DNA of 50,514 nucleotides, from the NCBI GenBank assembly GCA_903844135.1, contig CAIMSN010000142.1:1-50514 (forward strand), in the 5' to 3' direction. The notes beneath the pieces were generated by a model. It did not search any database and was not told where the DNA came from. It saw only the letters and a program-made list of their open reading frames with translations. The position numbers and the translations under genes were made by a program. Shown here piece after piece: positions 35,531 to 44,113 of this stretch (within the stretch, counting starts at the first letter, position 1; every line of letters starts with the position of its first letter). The DNA is from an uncultured Rhodospirillales bacterium (lineage in GTDB: Bacteria; Pseudomonadota; Alphaproteobacteria; Acetobacterales; Acetobacteraceae).

Positions 35531-37963
35531 TCAGATGTTCAGACCGGCATCCGCACGCCGCCGCGCCGTCGCGTCCGGGGCGAAACGCGGCACCGGGTCG
35601 AGCGCCTCCAGCGCCGGCCAGCATCGCAGCAGCAGGCCGATCTTGGCCATGATCCGGCCGATATCGGCGATCTCGCGGCTCATGCGGCCCTCGCCGCCCA
35701 GCCCGGCGTGCGACGGCTCGCCGGACAGCAGCCGGGCGCCGACGGAAATCCTCAGCGCGCCGGCCATCCCGTCCAGACGGTCGTCCGCCACCGGCGCAGG
35801 CTGGCCGATATGGATCAGCAGCCTGGCCAGGGCGCGATCCTCGTCGTTCGCGGTCGGCGGCAGGGCGCGGGTGACGTCGGCGTTCAGCCAGCGATAGAGC
35901 CGCCGGGCGCGGGGCACGTCGAGCGGCAGCCTGGGCGCCTGTTCCACGCCCTGATTCGTCCCCTGATTCCCTGGAGGCCCCAGCACCAGGAAGCTGCGGA
36001 TGGTCTGGAGCTGGTCCCAGCCCGGCCCGGAGGGCAGCGTATCGCGGCGCGGCGGCGGCACGTCGATCGCGACCACGTCCGGGCTGGCGGCGATCGCCTG
36101 GTCGACACCCTCGATGAAGCGCAGCACCAGGCTGCGCGCGACCGCGTCCGGCACCGAAGCGAACGCCTCCATCTCCGCCAGCGCCGCCTGCCAGCGCAGC
36201 ACCATCCCGGGATTGGCGCCCGGCTCGAACGAGGCAGCCGGCGCGTCCCGCGGCCAGTCCGCGGCGCCGCCGTAATCGGCCAGCCCCGCCGGCAGGCTGG
36301 CGGCGCCGCGCAGCCGTGCCGCGATCGCCGGCGGCAGCAGCAGCGCGCCGCAGAAAGGCGGCCCGGTGAAGAACTTCGAGCCGGTGATCATCACCATCCA
36401 GCCGCGGCCGAGATAGTCGCGCACCCGCGCCGCGTCGAGCCGCGCCTGGCAGGCATCGACCACCAGGGTGAGCTGGTCGCCGAGCCTGGCCTGCAGCGCC
36501 TCGATGCAGGCCAGGCCCGGCGCCAGCAGACCGGTCTTGGACACGTCCAGCCGGTGCAGCAGGACGGTGCGGCCCTGCGCCGCCTCCGCCTCGACCAGGG
36601 CGACGCAGGTCCGGTCGACCGCGTCCTGCGGCAGCATCCTGCCGGCCTCGTCGCGGATCGCCACCGGCAGCACCCTGGTATCGCCGGGAAAGCCGGCGAT
36701 CAGCGCGCCCTTGGCCACCGTCCGGCCGCGCGCGGTGTCGTCGGCGAAATGCCGGCCGGCGGCGGCCATCGGCACGCCGGTTCCGGTCTCCTCCGGGGCC
36801 AGCAGCACGTTGCTGACCGGCCGGGCCGTGCCGCCCCGCGAATCCTGCAGGCAGCACAGGGCGAGCGCCGCCATTTCCAGATCGGTCCCCGACGGCGCCA
36901 GCACCACGCGGCAGCCGGCCTCGAGACCGTAATGCGTGCCGATGCGATCGCGGACCGACTCGGTCTCCTGGTCCAGCGCCTGCGACCACCGGCCGGACAG
37001 GCAGGCGGTCGCCAGGCGCTTGCGGGCCGCCTCGGCGCCGCCGAAGCCGCGCTCCGACAGGGACGAGGCGGTCGAGGAGGCGAAGGTGATCGCCCAGGGG
37101 CGGGGCCGGTGCGAACAGCCGTAATGGTTCAGCCCGGTGGAGGGATCGATCGCCAGGCGCGCGTCGCCCCCCTCCGCCATCAGCGTCTCCGCCGGGCCGA
37201 GCCGGCTCCAGCAGGCCAGCAGCCGGTCGATCACCGCGTCGTCGATGCGCGCCGCGTCGGCGCCGGTCCGCTGCACCGCGCCCTGCAGCGCCCTGATCCT
37301 GGTCCAGACCAGGTGCAGCGTCGCCGCGTCGGGCATGGCGGGCGCCGCCATCGCCTCGAGCCAGGACGCGGGGTCCGGCCCGGGATCGGCGCCGTCGGGC
37401 GCCGCATCCAGCAGCCAGAACCGCGCCGCGGTGCGCGCCGCGCACAGCCCGACCAGAATGCCGAGCGAGGGGCTGTCCAGGGTCGGTCCGGGGCCCGCCG
37501 GGTCCATCGCCGCGTCCGCGGCGTCGGGCAGCATCGCCGCATCCGCGGCGTCGGGCAGCATCGCCGCATCCGCGGCGTCGGGCAGCATCGCCGCGTCCGC
37601 GGCGTCGGGCAGCATCGCCGCGTCCGCGGCGTCGAGCAGCATCGCCAGCTCGAGCGCGTGGCGCAGATGGAAGGCGCAGACCCGGTCCTCGCCGAGACAG
37701 GCCGCCCCCAGCACCAGGGCGTTGCCGGGATCGGCGCGGAACGGCGTATCCAGCGTCGCGTCGAAGGTGATTGAGATCGTTCCCGCTACGACGCGCAGGT
37801 CCGGACGCTGCAGGACGGCCAGCAACCTCGTATTCAGGTGTTCGGCAAACAAGCGCGTCTCCTGGATCGTCGCGTCCCGGCGTCGTTGCCAGACCGGAGC
37901 AGCTTCAGGCGGGCGGGCTCGCGCGGCGGCTCCCGCTCCCCGACAAAGCTGCTCCTGTCGCAA
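35531..37963 (-). CDS. Large PLP-dependent enzyme-like protein with nonapeptide repeats
   Basis: The 810-residue protein (from ATG 37963; TTG 37852 is another start) has an N-terminal domain of about 270 residues of unknown type and a fold-type I PLP-enzyme domain. The latter shows LAPSGTDLEMAALAL (355-369), the cofactor-site aspartate D503 in VVDACQAR, and the likely Schiff-base lysine K530 in MITGSKFFTGPPF. It most resembles class V aminotransferases or cysteine desulfurases, but substrate and partners are unknown. Residues 108-152 are five AMLPDAADA-type nonapeptides coded by a 27-bp tandem repeat. No close family was recognised. It diverges from rmlB across a repeat-rich gap. Confidence 0.75.
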   Translation of the reverse strand: MRQEQLCRGAGAAARARPPEAAPVWQRRRDATIQETRLFAEHLNTRLLAVLQRPDLRVVAGTISITFDATLDTPFRADPGNALVLGAACLGEDRVCAFHLRHALELAMLLDAADAAMLPDAADAAMLPDAADAAMLPDAADAAMLPDAADAAMDPAGPGPTLDSPSLGILVGLCAARTAARFWLLDAAPDGADPGPDPASWLEAMAAPAMPDAATLHLVWTRIRALQGAVQRTGADAARIDDAVIDRLLACWSRLGPAETLMAEGGDARLAIDPSTGLNHYGCSHRPRPWAITFASSTASSLSERGFGGAEAARKRLATACLSGRWSQALDQETESVRDRIGTHYGLEAGCRVVLAPSGTDLEMAALALCCLQDSRGGTARPVSNVLLAPEETGTGVPMAAAGRHFADDTARGRTVAKGALIAGFPGDTRVLPVAIRDEAGRMLPQDAVDRTCVALVEAEAAQGRTVLLHRLDVSKTGLLAPGLACIEALQARLGDQLTLVVDACQARLDAARVRDYLGRGWMVMITGSKFFTGPPFCGALLLPPAIAARLRGAASLPAGLADYGGAADWPRDAPAASFEPGANPGMVLRWQAALAEMEAFASVPDAVARSLVLRFIEGVDQAIAASPDVVAIDVPPPRRDTLPSGPGWDQLQTIRSFLVLGPPGNQGTNQGVEQAPRLPLDVPRARRLYRWLNADVTRALPPTANDEDRALARLLIHIGQPAPVADDRLDGMAGALRISVGARLLSGEPSHAGLGGEGRMSREIADIGRIMAKIGLLLRCWPALEALDPVPRFAPDATARRRADAGLNI
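37505..37639 (-). repeat. Five 27-bp tandem units inside the PLP-enzyme-like gene
   Basis: Five head-to-tail 27-base units (starts 37505, 37532, 37559, 37586, 37613) each begin CATCGCCGC on the plus strand and differ by only one base at a time. Each encodes MLPDAADAA (MLLDAADAA in the first translated unit), so copy number can change without losing the frame. Confidence 0.95.
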
Positions 37964-37971
37964 AAACAGTA

Positions 37972-37995
37972 GAGCATGATCGAATGATCATGCTC
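37972..37995. repeat. Perfect 10-bp inverted repeat GAGCATGATC / GATCATGCTC
   Basis: GAGCATGATC, a GAAT loop and GATCATGCTC form a perfect stem nine bases upstream of the PLP-enzyme-like gene. A related copy lies at 43073-43096. The arms match the end sequences of a palindromic repeat that I recall from rhizobial genomes, so this may be a minimal dispersed element. Confidence 0.75.
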
Positions 37996-38088
37996 CAGAG
38001 CAAGCGTATCGCAGGTCGAAGGGACCGCTGCCAAAATTGCGGCAGAAAGAAGTCTTTCATTCCGCTTTCGGCGACTGTTGCCTGGGAA

Positions 38089-38160
38089 CCGCCGCACGGG
38101 CACTGTGTTCTGAGCCGCCGCGCGGGCACTGTGCGGCGAGCCCGCCGCACGGGCACTGTG
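38089..38160. repeat. Three 19-bp direct repeats upstream of rmlB
   Basis: CCGCCGCRCGGGCACTGTG occurs at 38089-38107, 38115-38133 and 38142-38160, at 26 and 27-base spacing; the middle copy has G at the R position. Spacers differ, so this is not a simple tandem duplication. The array ends 48 bases before the rmlB start. It could be an operator array or a remnant of coding-like expansion. It has too few units and too short spacers for CRISPR. Confidence 0.85.
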
Positions 38161-38208
38161 CGGTGCGTCACACATGCCTGATCCAGGCGCTCGGAACGGG
38201 AACCACGA

Positions 38209-39264
38209 ATGCGGATACTTCTCACGGGCGGTTGCGGCTTCATCGGGTCCGCGGTGGTTCGTCACCTGATCCGCTCGACCGGGCATTCTGTCGTCAATAT
38301 CGACAAGATGACCTACGCCGCGTCCGAGGACGTGCTCGAGGACGCGCTGACCGACCCGCGCCATACCCACATCAAGGCCGACATCGCCGACCTGGCGGCG
38401 ATGAACGCGATCTTCGCCGAGCACCGTCCGGACGCGGTGATGCATCTCGCCGCCGAGAGCCATGTCGACCGCTCGATCGACGGCCCGGCGGTGTTCATCC
38501 AGACCAACATCGTCGGCACCTTCGCCCTGCTGGAAGCCGCCCGCGCCTACTGGTCGGCGCTCGAGGGCGAGGCCAAGCAGGCGTTCCGCTTCCACCACAT
38601 CTCGACCGACGAGGTGTTCGGCGCGCTGGAGGCCGACGACCCGCCCTTCACCGAGACCACGCCCTACGATCCGCGCAGCCCGTACTCCGCCAGCAAGGCG
38701 GCCTCCGACCATCTGGTGCGGGCCTGGTTCCACACCTACGGCCTGCCGGCCTTCGTCACCAACACCACCAACAATTACGGCTTCTGGCACTTCCCCGAGA
38801 AGCTGATCCCGCTGGTCACGATCAACGCCATCGAGGGCCGCGAGCTGCCGGTCTATGGCGATGGCTCGAACGTGCGCGACTGGCTGTTCGTCGAGGACCA
38901 CGCCAAGGCGCTGGTGCTGGCGGTCGAGAAGGGGGTGCCGGGCGAGACCTACGCGATCGGCGCCCGCCAGCCGCGCTCCAACCTCCAGGTGGTGCAGGCG
39001 ATCTGCCGCACGCTGGACGAATTGCGGCCCGACCCGGCCGGCCCGCGCGAGCGGCTGATCCGCTACGTCACCGACCGGCCCGGCCATGACTGGCGCTACG
39101 AGATCGACGCCAGCCATGCCGAGCAGGCGCTCGACTGGAAGGCGGACCATGATTTCGAGACCGGCATCCGCCGCACCGTGCAGTGGTATCTGGACCACCA
39201 GGATTGGTGGGAGAAGATCCGATCCGGCCGCTATACCGGCCAGCGCCTGGGGACCAAGGCATGA
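38209..39264 (+). CDS. rmlB: dTDP-glucose 4,6-dehydratase
   Basis: RmlB oxidises and dehydrates dTDP-glucose, the second step to dTDP-L-rhamnose. The 351-residue extended SDR has the NAD loop [26 protein letters not shown], the catalytic STDEVFG (with D and E acting in dehydration) and YSASKAASD (Y-x3-K). [17 protein letters not shown] completes the sugar site. The order rmlB-A-C-D is retained with overlaps of four bases or short gaps, so the pathway is transcribed as one unit. Confidence 0.97.
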   Translation: MRILLTGGCGFIGSAVVRHLIRSTGHSVVNIDKMTYAASEDVLEDALTDPRHTHIKADIADLAAMNAIFAEHRPDAVMHLAAESHVDRSIDGPAVFIQTNIVGTFALLEAARAYWSALEGEAKQAFRFHHISTDEVFGALEADDPPFTETTPYDPRSPYSASKAASDHLVRAWFHTYGLPAFVTNTTNNYGFWHFPEKLIPLVTINAIEGRELPVYGDGSNVRDWLFVEDHAKALVLAVEKGVPGETYAIGARQPRSNLQVVQAICRTLDELRPDPAGPRERLIRYVTDRPGHDWRYEIDASHAEQALDWKADHDFETGIRRTVQWYLDHQDWWEKIRSGRYTGQRLGTKA

Positions 39265-40169
39265 GCATCCGTCAGAACGAGAGCGCCAGCGCGATGAAGG
39301 GGATCATCCTGGCCGGCGGGTCCGGCACCAGGCTGCACCCGATGACGCTGGCCGCCAGCAAGCAGTTGCTGCCGGTCTACGACAAGCCGATGATCTATTA
39401 TCCGCTCAGCACGCTGATGCTGGCCGGCATCCGCGACATCATGATCATCTCCACCCCGGCCGACCTGCCGCAGTTCGAGCGTCTGCTCGGCGACGGCTCG
39501 CGCTTCGGCGTCACCTTCGAATACCGGGTGCAGCCCACGCCCGACGGCATCGTCCAGGCGTTCCTGATCGCCGGCGAATGGCTGGGCAAGAGCCCCTGCG
39601 CGCTGGCGCTCGGCGACAACCTGATCTTCGCCGACCATCTCGGCGTGCTGCTGCGCGCCGCCTCGGCGCGTCCGGAGGGCGCCACCGTGTTCGCCTACCA
39701 GGTGCGCGATCCGGAGCGTTACGGCGTGGTCTCGTTCGACGAGAGCGGACGCGCGCTCGAGGTGGTCGAGAAGCCGGCCAACCCGCAATCGAACTGGGCG
39801 ATCACCGGACTGTATTTCTACGACAACCGCGTGCTGGAGCTGGCCAAGCGAATCAAGCCGAGCCCGCGCGGCGAGCTCGAGATCACCGACCTCAACCGGC
39901 TCTATCTCGAGGAGGGCACGCTGCATGTCGATCGTCTCGGCCGCGGCTGCGCCTGGCTCGATGCCGGCATGCCGGACAGCCTGATGCAGGCCGGCACCTT
40001 CGTGCAGACCATCCAGTCCCGCCAGGGCATGCTGGTCGGCTGCCCGGAGGAGGTCGCCTTCCGCATGGGCTTCATCGACGCCCATGCGCTGCGCGAGCAG
40101 GCCAAGAAGCTGTCCAAGACCGAGTTGGGGCGTCTGCTCCTCGAACTGGCCGATGGCGTCCACGCCTGA
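39261..40169 (+). CDS. rmlA: Glucose-1-phosphate thymidylyltransferase
   Basis: RmlA joins dTTP and glucose-1-phosphate, the first step to dTDP-rhamnose. The nucleotidyltransferase signature [16 protein letters not shown] and the [22 protein letters not shown] segment are intact, as are [10 protein letters not shown] and [22 protein letters not shown]. The ATG overlapping the rmlB stop gives 302 residues; an ATG at 39294 (MKGIILAGG) is the more usual beginning of the family. Feedback by dTDP-rhamnose is typical. Confidence 0.96.
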   Translation: MSIRQNESASAMKGIILAGGSGTRLHPMTLAASKQLLPVYDKPMIYYPLSTLMLAGIRDIMIISTPADLPQFERLLGDGSRFGVTFEYRVQPTPDGIVQAFLIAGEWLGKSPCALALGDNLIFADHLGVLLRAASARPEGATVFAYQVRDPERYGVVSFDESGRALEVVEKPANPQSNWAITGLYFYDNRVLELAKRIKPSPRGELEITDLNRLYLEEGTLHVDRLGRGCAWLDAGMPDSLMQAGTFVQTIQSRQGMLVGCPEEVAFRMGFIDAHALREQAKKLSKTELGRLLLELADGVHA

Positions 40170-40190
40170 CCCGGAAGGAACACCAACGCC

Positions 40191-40754
40191 ATGAAGGTTG
40201 AACGGCTGGCCATCCCGGAGGTCGTGCTGATCACGCCGCCCCGTTTTGGCGACGCGCGCGGATTCTTCTCCGAAACCTACAACTATCCGCGTCTGAAGGC
40301 GGAAACCGGCATCGAACTCGCCTTCGTGCAGGACAACCATTCGTTCTCGCGCGAGCGCGGCGTGGTGCGCGGCCTGCACTGCCAGCTCGGCCCGCACGAG
40401 CAGGGCAAGCTGCTGCGCTGCTCGAAGGGCGCGATCTACGACGTCGCGGTCGATGCCCGCACCGGCTCCCCGACCTACGGCAAGTGGGTCGGCGCAGAGC
40501 TGACCGGCGACAACTGGTCGCAGCTCTGGATCCCGCCGGGCTTCCTGCACGGGTTCTGCACCCTGACCGACGATGTCGAGGTCATGTACAAATGCACCGA
40601 CGTCTGGGACAAGGCCAGCGAGCGCGCGGTGCTGTGGAACTGCCCCGAGATCGGCATCGACTGGCCGATCAAGCAGGACGAGGCGATCCTGTCCGACAAG
40701 GACAAGGTCGCGCCGCCCTTCTCGGCCGCCGCCGGCTGGTTCCAGTATTCATGA
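40191..40754 (+). CDS. rmlC: dTDP-4-dehydrorhamnose 3,5-epimerase
   Basis: RmlC is a cupin that inverts C3 and C5 of the keto sugar. The 187-residue product shows DARGFFSETYNYPRL, FVQDNHSFSRERGVVRGLHCQ with the catalytic histidine, IYDVAVDARTGSPTYGKW, and PPGFLHGFCTLTDDVEVMYKCTD. GGAAGGAA lies before the ATG. The stop overlaps rmlD (ATGA). Confidence 0.97.
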   Translation: MKVERLAIPEVVLITPPRFGDARGFFSETYNYPRLKAETGIELAFVQDNHSFSRERGVVRGLHCQLGPHEQGKLLRCSKGAIYDVAVDARTGSPTYGKWVGAELTGDNWSQLWIPPGFLHGFCTLTDDVEVMYKCTDVWDKASERAVLWNCPEIGIDWPIKQDEAILSDKDKVAPPFSAAAGWFQYS

Positions 40755-41659
40755 CGGCGCTGCTCCCGGACGGCGGTCCGATCCTCGTCACCGGCGGCGG
40801 CGGCCAGCTCGCCACCTCGCTGGTCAGGCTCGGCGGTGCGCGCATCCGGCGCGTCGGCCGCCCGGAGTTCGATTTCGACCGGCCGGAAACGCTCGCGGCG
40901 AGCTTTTCCGCGACCCAGCCGGTGGCGGTGGTCAACGCCGCCGCCTGGACCGCGGTCGACGCGGCGGAAACCCAGGAGGCGGGCGCCGCCAGGGCCAATC
41001 GCGACGGGCCGGCGATGCTGGCCGGGCTGTGCGCCGAGGCCGGCATTCCGCTGATCCACGTCTCCACCGACTACGTGTTCGACGGCGACAAGGGCGCGCC
41101 CTATCTCGAGACCGATCCGATCTCGCCCACCGGCGTCTATGGCCGCACCAAGGCGGACGGCGAGCGGCTGGCGCTGGCGGCGAATCCGCGGACCATCGTG
41201 CTGCGCACCGCCTGGGTGTATTCCGCGACCGGCAAGAACTTCGTCCGCACCATGATCTCCGCCGGCGCCAAGAACCCGACCCTGAAGGTGGTCGGCGACC
41301 AGTTCGGCTCGCCGACCGCGTCGGACGACCTGGCGGCGGCGATCCTGTCGATCGTCGCGCTGATCGAGCGCGACGGCTGGAAGCCGGATTATGCCGGCCT
41401 GTATCACGCCACCGGCGACGGCGAGACGAGCTGGCACGGGCTCGCCGTCGCCGCCCTCGAAGAGGCTGCCCGGCACGGGCAGGCGATGCCCGAGGTGCTG
41501 TCGATCCGCACCGCCGACTGGCCGACCCCCGCGCGGCGCCCGGCCGACTCCAGGCTCGATTGCGGCAAGCTGGAGCGGGTGTTCGGCGTCCGGCTGCCGC
41601 CCTGGCGCGAGAGCCTTGCGCGCACCGTGGACGAGTTGATGGGACGCTCGCCCTCGTGA
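40751..41659 (+). CDS. rmlD: dTDP-4-dehydrorhamnose reductase
   Basis: RmlD performs the last reduction to dTDP-L-rhamnose. The 302-residue SDR has the loop ILVTGGGGQLATSLV, VVNAAAWTAVDAAE, HVSTDYVFDGDKGAPY and VYGRTKADGE (Y-x3-K). RTAWVYSATGKNFVRTM and DQFGSPT are also typical. The ATG overlaps rmlC. The product presumably feeds the glycosyltransferase downstream. Confidence 0.96.
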   Translation: MTALLPDGGPILVTGGGGQLATSLVRLGGARIRRVGRPEFDFDRPETLAASFSATQPVAVVNAAAWTAVDAAETQEAGAARANRDGPAMLAGLCAEAGIPLIHVSTDYVFDGDKGAPYLETDPISPTGVYGRTKADGERLALAANPRTIVLRTAWVYSATGKNFVRTMISAGAKNPTLKVVGDQFGSPTASDDLAAAILSIVALIERDGWKPDYAGLYHATGDGETSWHGLAVAALEEAARHGQAMPEVLSIRTADWPTPARRPADSRLDCGKLERVFGVRLPPWRESLARTVDELMGRSPS

Positions 41660-41686
41660 CCCATCGTCCCTCCGTCTGAGCGCAGG

Positions 41687-42622
41687 ATGTCCGCCGGGCA
41701 GGTCGCCATCCTGCTCTCCACCCGCAACGGCGCCCTTTTTCTCCAGGAACAGCTCGAGTCGATCGTGGCGCAGAGCGTCGCCACCTGGGTGATCTACTGG
41801 CGCGACGACGGATCGTCCGACGGCACGCCGGACCTGATGCGGAGCTTCGCGCGGCAGGCGGGTCTGGATCGCTGCATCGAGGTCGGCGCCCGGGACGGGA
41901 CCGGCATCGGCCATATCGGGATCGCGGCCTCGTTCCTGACCCTGCTGCGGGCGGCGCCCGCCGGATGTGTGGTCGCCTTCGCCGACCAGGACGATGTCTG
42001 GCTGCCGGACAAGCTCGAACGCGGCCTGGCCGCCCTGTCCGCCGCCGACCCGGATCGCCCGGTGCTCTACTGCGCCAGGCAGCGCCTGGTGGACGACCGG
42101 CTGCGCACGCTCGGCCTGTCGCCGCATCGTGGGCCGCCCCCCGCCTTTCCCGCCGGCCTGACCCAGAACGTCGCCACCGGCTGCACGGTGATGCTCAACC
42201 CGCGCGCCGCCGCGCTGGTCGCTGGCGCGCGGGCGCCGGACGGCACGCTGCACGACTGGTGGTCGTACCTGGTGGTCGGCGCCGCCGGCGGCATCCTGAT
42301 CGCCGACCCGGTGCCCACCGTTCTTTACCGCCAGCACCGCCGGAATGCGGTGGGCGCGCCGCATTCGGCGCTGCGACGCGGGCTGATGGCGCTCGGGCGC
42401 GGGCCGGACGCGTTCATGATGCTGTTCAAGCGACACGTCGCCGCCCTGCTGGCCAACCCGCAGGCGCTGTCGGCGCAGGCGGCCGACGACCTGGCACTCC
42501 TGCAGCGGGCGCTGGAGCGCGGCATCCTCGCGCGGCTGCGGGCGATCGCCCAGGTACGGTCGCTGGTGCGGCAGACGCGGCTGGAGACGCTGCTGTTTCG
42601 TCTCTGGTTCCTGATCGGATGA
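41687..42622 (+). CDS. Family 2 glycosyltransferase, rhamnosyltransferase-like
   Basis: The 311-residue GT-A enzyme starts VAILLSTRNGALFLQEQLESI and has WRDDGSSDGT for the nucleotide, then VAFADQDDVWLPDKLE, the extended metal-site motif of the rhamnosyltransferase-like GT2 group, and a late LHDWWSYLV with an aspartate likely to be catalytic. Its place 27 bases after rmlD makes dTDP-rhamnose the probable donor, an inference from context. It may build O-antigen or an exopolysaccharide. Confidence 0.88.
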   Translation: MSAGQVAILLSTRNGALFLQEQLESIVAQSVATWVIYWRDDGSSDGTPDLMRSFARQAGLDRCIEVGARDGTGIGHIGIAASFLTLLRAAPAGCVVAFADQDDVWLPDKLERGLAALSAADPDRPVLYCARQRLVDDRLRTLGLSPHRGPPPAFPAGLTQNVATGCTVMLNPRAAALVAGARAPDGTLHDWWSYLVVGAAGGILIADPVPTVLYRQHRRNAVGAPHSALRRGLMALGRGPDAFMMLFKRHVAALLANPQALSAQAADDLALLQRALERGILARLRAIAQVRSLVRQTRLETLLFRLWFLIG

Positions 42623-42634
42623 GGGAGGACGGCG

Positions 42635-43048
42635 ATGAAACGTGATCCGGTCGGACTGGTATGGCTCGCCGGGCTGGTCCTGGCGGTGCTGCTGAGCGTG
42701 TTCGGACCCGGCCTGCTCGGCATGGTGTTCGGGATCGACCTGGTCGGCGCGCTGGATCGCGCGGCATCGCGCCTCGAGGAGGCGCTCCGCACGCTCGGCG
42801 ATCCGGCCCGGGCGATGATCCGCGGGTTCGCGATTGCCGCCTACATGGTGTTCATCGCGCTGTGCGTGCTCGCCAGGCGACGTCGCCTGCCGGCGATGGG
42901 CATCGCCATCGCGGTGACGCTGCTGTTCGTGTTCCTGGCCGGCGCGCCCGGCGCGTGGGCTGGCTCGCTGCACGGCGCGCACTGGCTGCTGGCGCTGCTG
43001 CTCAATCTGGGCGCCGCCGCGATCATGACCCGCCGGCTGCGGCGCTGA
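42635..43048 (+). CDS. Small membrane protein of unknown function
   Basis: The 137-residue protein has four likely membrane helices (around 8-30, 63-80, 86-104 and 113-130) separated by short loops, with basic loops RRRR and RRLRR facing the cytoplasm. No family was recognised. It starts 12 bases after the glycosyltransferase and is the last gene of the rml unit, so it may act in glycan assembly, but nothing in the sequence proves this. Confidence 0.7.
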   Translation: MKRDPVGLVWLAGLVLAVLLSVFGPGLLGMVFGIDLVGALDRAASRLEEALRTLGDPARAMIRGFAIAAYMVFIALCVLARRRRLPAMGIAIAVTLLFVFLAGAPGAWAGSLHGAHWLLALLLNLGAAAIMTRRLRR

Positions 43049-43072
43049 CGCCGCCCGTGTCGCACACCGGGA

Positions 43073-43096
43073 GAGCATGATCGCATGATCACGCCC
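43073..43096. repeat. Second, imperfect GAGCATGATC inverted repeat
   Basis: GAGCATGATC, a GCAT loop and GATCACGCCC form a 10-bp dyad with two mismatches, which become G-U pairs in a minus-strand transcript. It starts eight bases beyond the phosphoesterase stop, so it may shape that mRNA's 3' end. It is the partner of the copy at 37972. Confidence 0.6.
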
Positions 43097-43104
43097 CGGG
43101 GCTG

Positions 43105-44043
43105 TCACGTGTTGTGCGGGTCGACGCTCCGGAATCCGTAGGTCTCGTAGCGGGTGCTCAGCCGGTTGTCGGCGATGGTGACGACGGTGAATCCCTCCGG
43201 CGTGCCGAGATGGGTGCCGTGCCACCAGTTGCCGCTGACCGCGCCGCCGGTGATGTACGGCACGCCGTGCCACAGGATGGTCTCGTTGATGTGGGTGTGG
43301 CCCTGCAGCACGCCGAGCACATTGTGTCCGGACAGCAGCGCGATCACCTCCGACGCATTGATGACGCTGTTCTTGTGGTGCCGCGGCGCGACGTTGGGTG
43401 GTGGCGCATAGCAGTCGAACGCCGTGACAAGCGGAATATGGCTGACCAGGACGATCGGCTGGCCGGCCGGGACCCTGGACAGGGTGTCGCGCAGCCAGGC
43501 GATCTGGGTCGCGTCGATCCTGCCTTCGTAATCCCGATCCTGCGTCAACCCGATCGAGTCGAGCACGATGAACCGCACGCCGCGATGCTGGAACCCGTAA
43601 TAGAGCGGTCCGAAATGCGCCTGGTAGAACGCCTTGCCATAGAGCGGATCGCTCGGCTGCGCGCCGCTCTTGGTATACACGCCGAAACAGTCGTGGTTGC
43701 CGATGGTGTTGTAGATCCTCAGGCCGAGATCCTGCTCGGTGCGCGCATACAGATCGATCAGCCGGTCGGCGCGGCCCCGTGCGACGCCGAGCGCGTCGTA
43801 GATGTGGTCACCGCCCTGGATGACGAAATCGCCACCGATCGCGCGCGCCCGGCGGAACGCCGCATCGCAGCCGGCGGTCGCGTTCAGCTCCGGCTGCAGA
43901 TGCGTGTCGGTGATGAACAGGAACGAGAAATCCTCGTGCGGCAGCGGCGCCGCGGGCGCGACCCTGCTGCCGGCGGCGACCAGTCCGGACAGCGCGACGC
44001 CGCCGCCGATGAAGCCGCGCCTGCCGATTGCGTATGCCATCAT
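43105..44043 (-). CDS. Tat-exported metallophosphoesterase
   Basis: The 312-residue protein opens with a twin-arginine signal (IGRRGFIGGGVALSGLVAAG), so it is exported folded. The calcineurin-like metal sites are all visible: FITDTHLQPE, QGGDHIYD, TIGNHDCFG, LVSHIPLV and LQGHTHINE. This family hydrolyses phosphate mono- or diesters outside the cytoplasm. GAAGAGGG lies just before a double ATG (44043 and 44040), and either may be used. It lies downstream of prpB with 70 bases between and could be cotranscribed. Confidence 0.9.
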   Translation of the reverse strand: MMAYAIGRRGFIGGGVALSGLVAAGSRVAPAAPLPHEDFSFLFITDTHLQPELNATAGCDAAFRRARAIGGDFVIQGGDHIYDALGVARGRADRLIDLYARTEQDLGLRIYNTIGNHDCFGVYTKSGAQPSDPLYGKAFYQAHFGPLYYGFQHRGVRFIVLDSIGLTQDRDYEGRIDATQIAWLRDTLSRVPAGQPIVLVSHIPLVTAFDCYAPPPNVAPRHHKNSVINASEVIALLSGHNVLGVLQGHTHINETILWHGVPYITGGAVSGNWWHGTHLGTPEGFTVVTIADNRLSTRYETYGFRSVDPHNT

Positions 44044-44113
44044 CCCTCTTCCCGACGAGCCTGGCGACGGTGATGCGTCACCCGGCCGCATCCGGTAAAA
44101 TGACGTTTGGAAG

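Noticed and set aside
38085-38111. Second EcfG-type promoter before rmlB
   Set aside because: The -10 element reads TGTT instead of CGTT and it lies inside the repeat array about 100 bases upstream, so support is weak.
38089-38160. CRISPR-like look of the repeats before rmlB
   Set aside because: There are only three copies, the spacers are 7-8 bases, and no cas gene is present.
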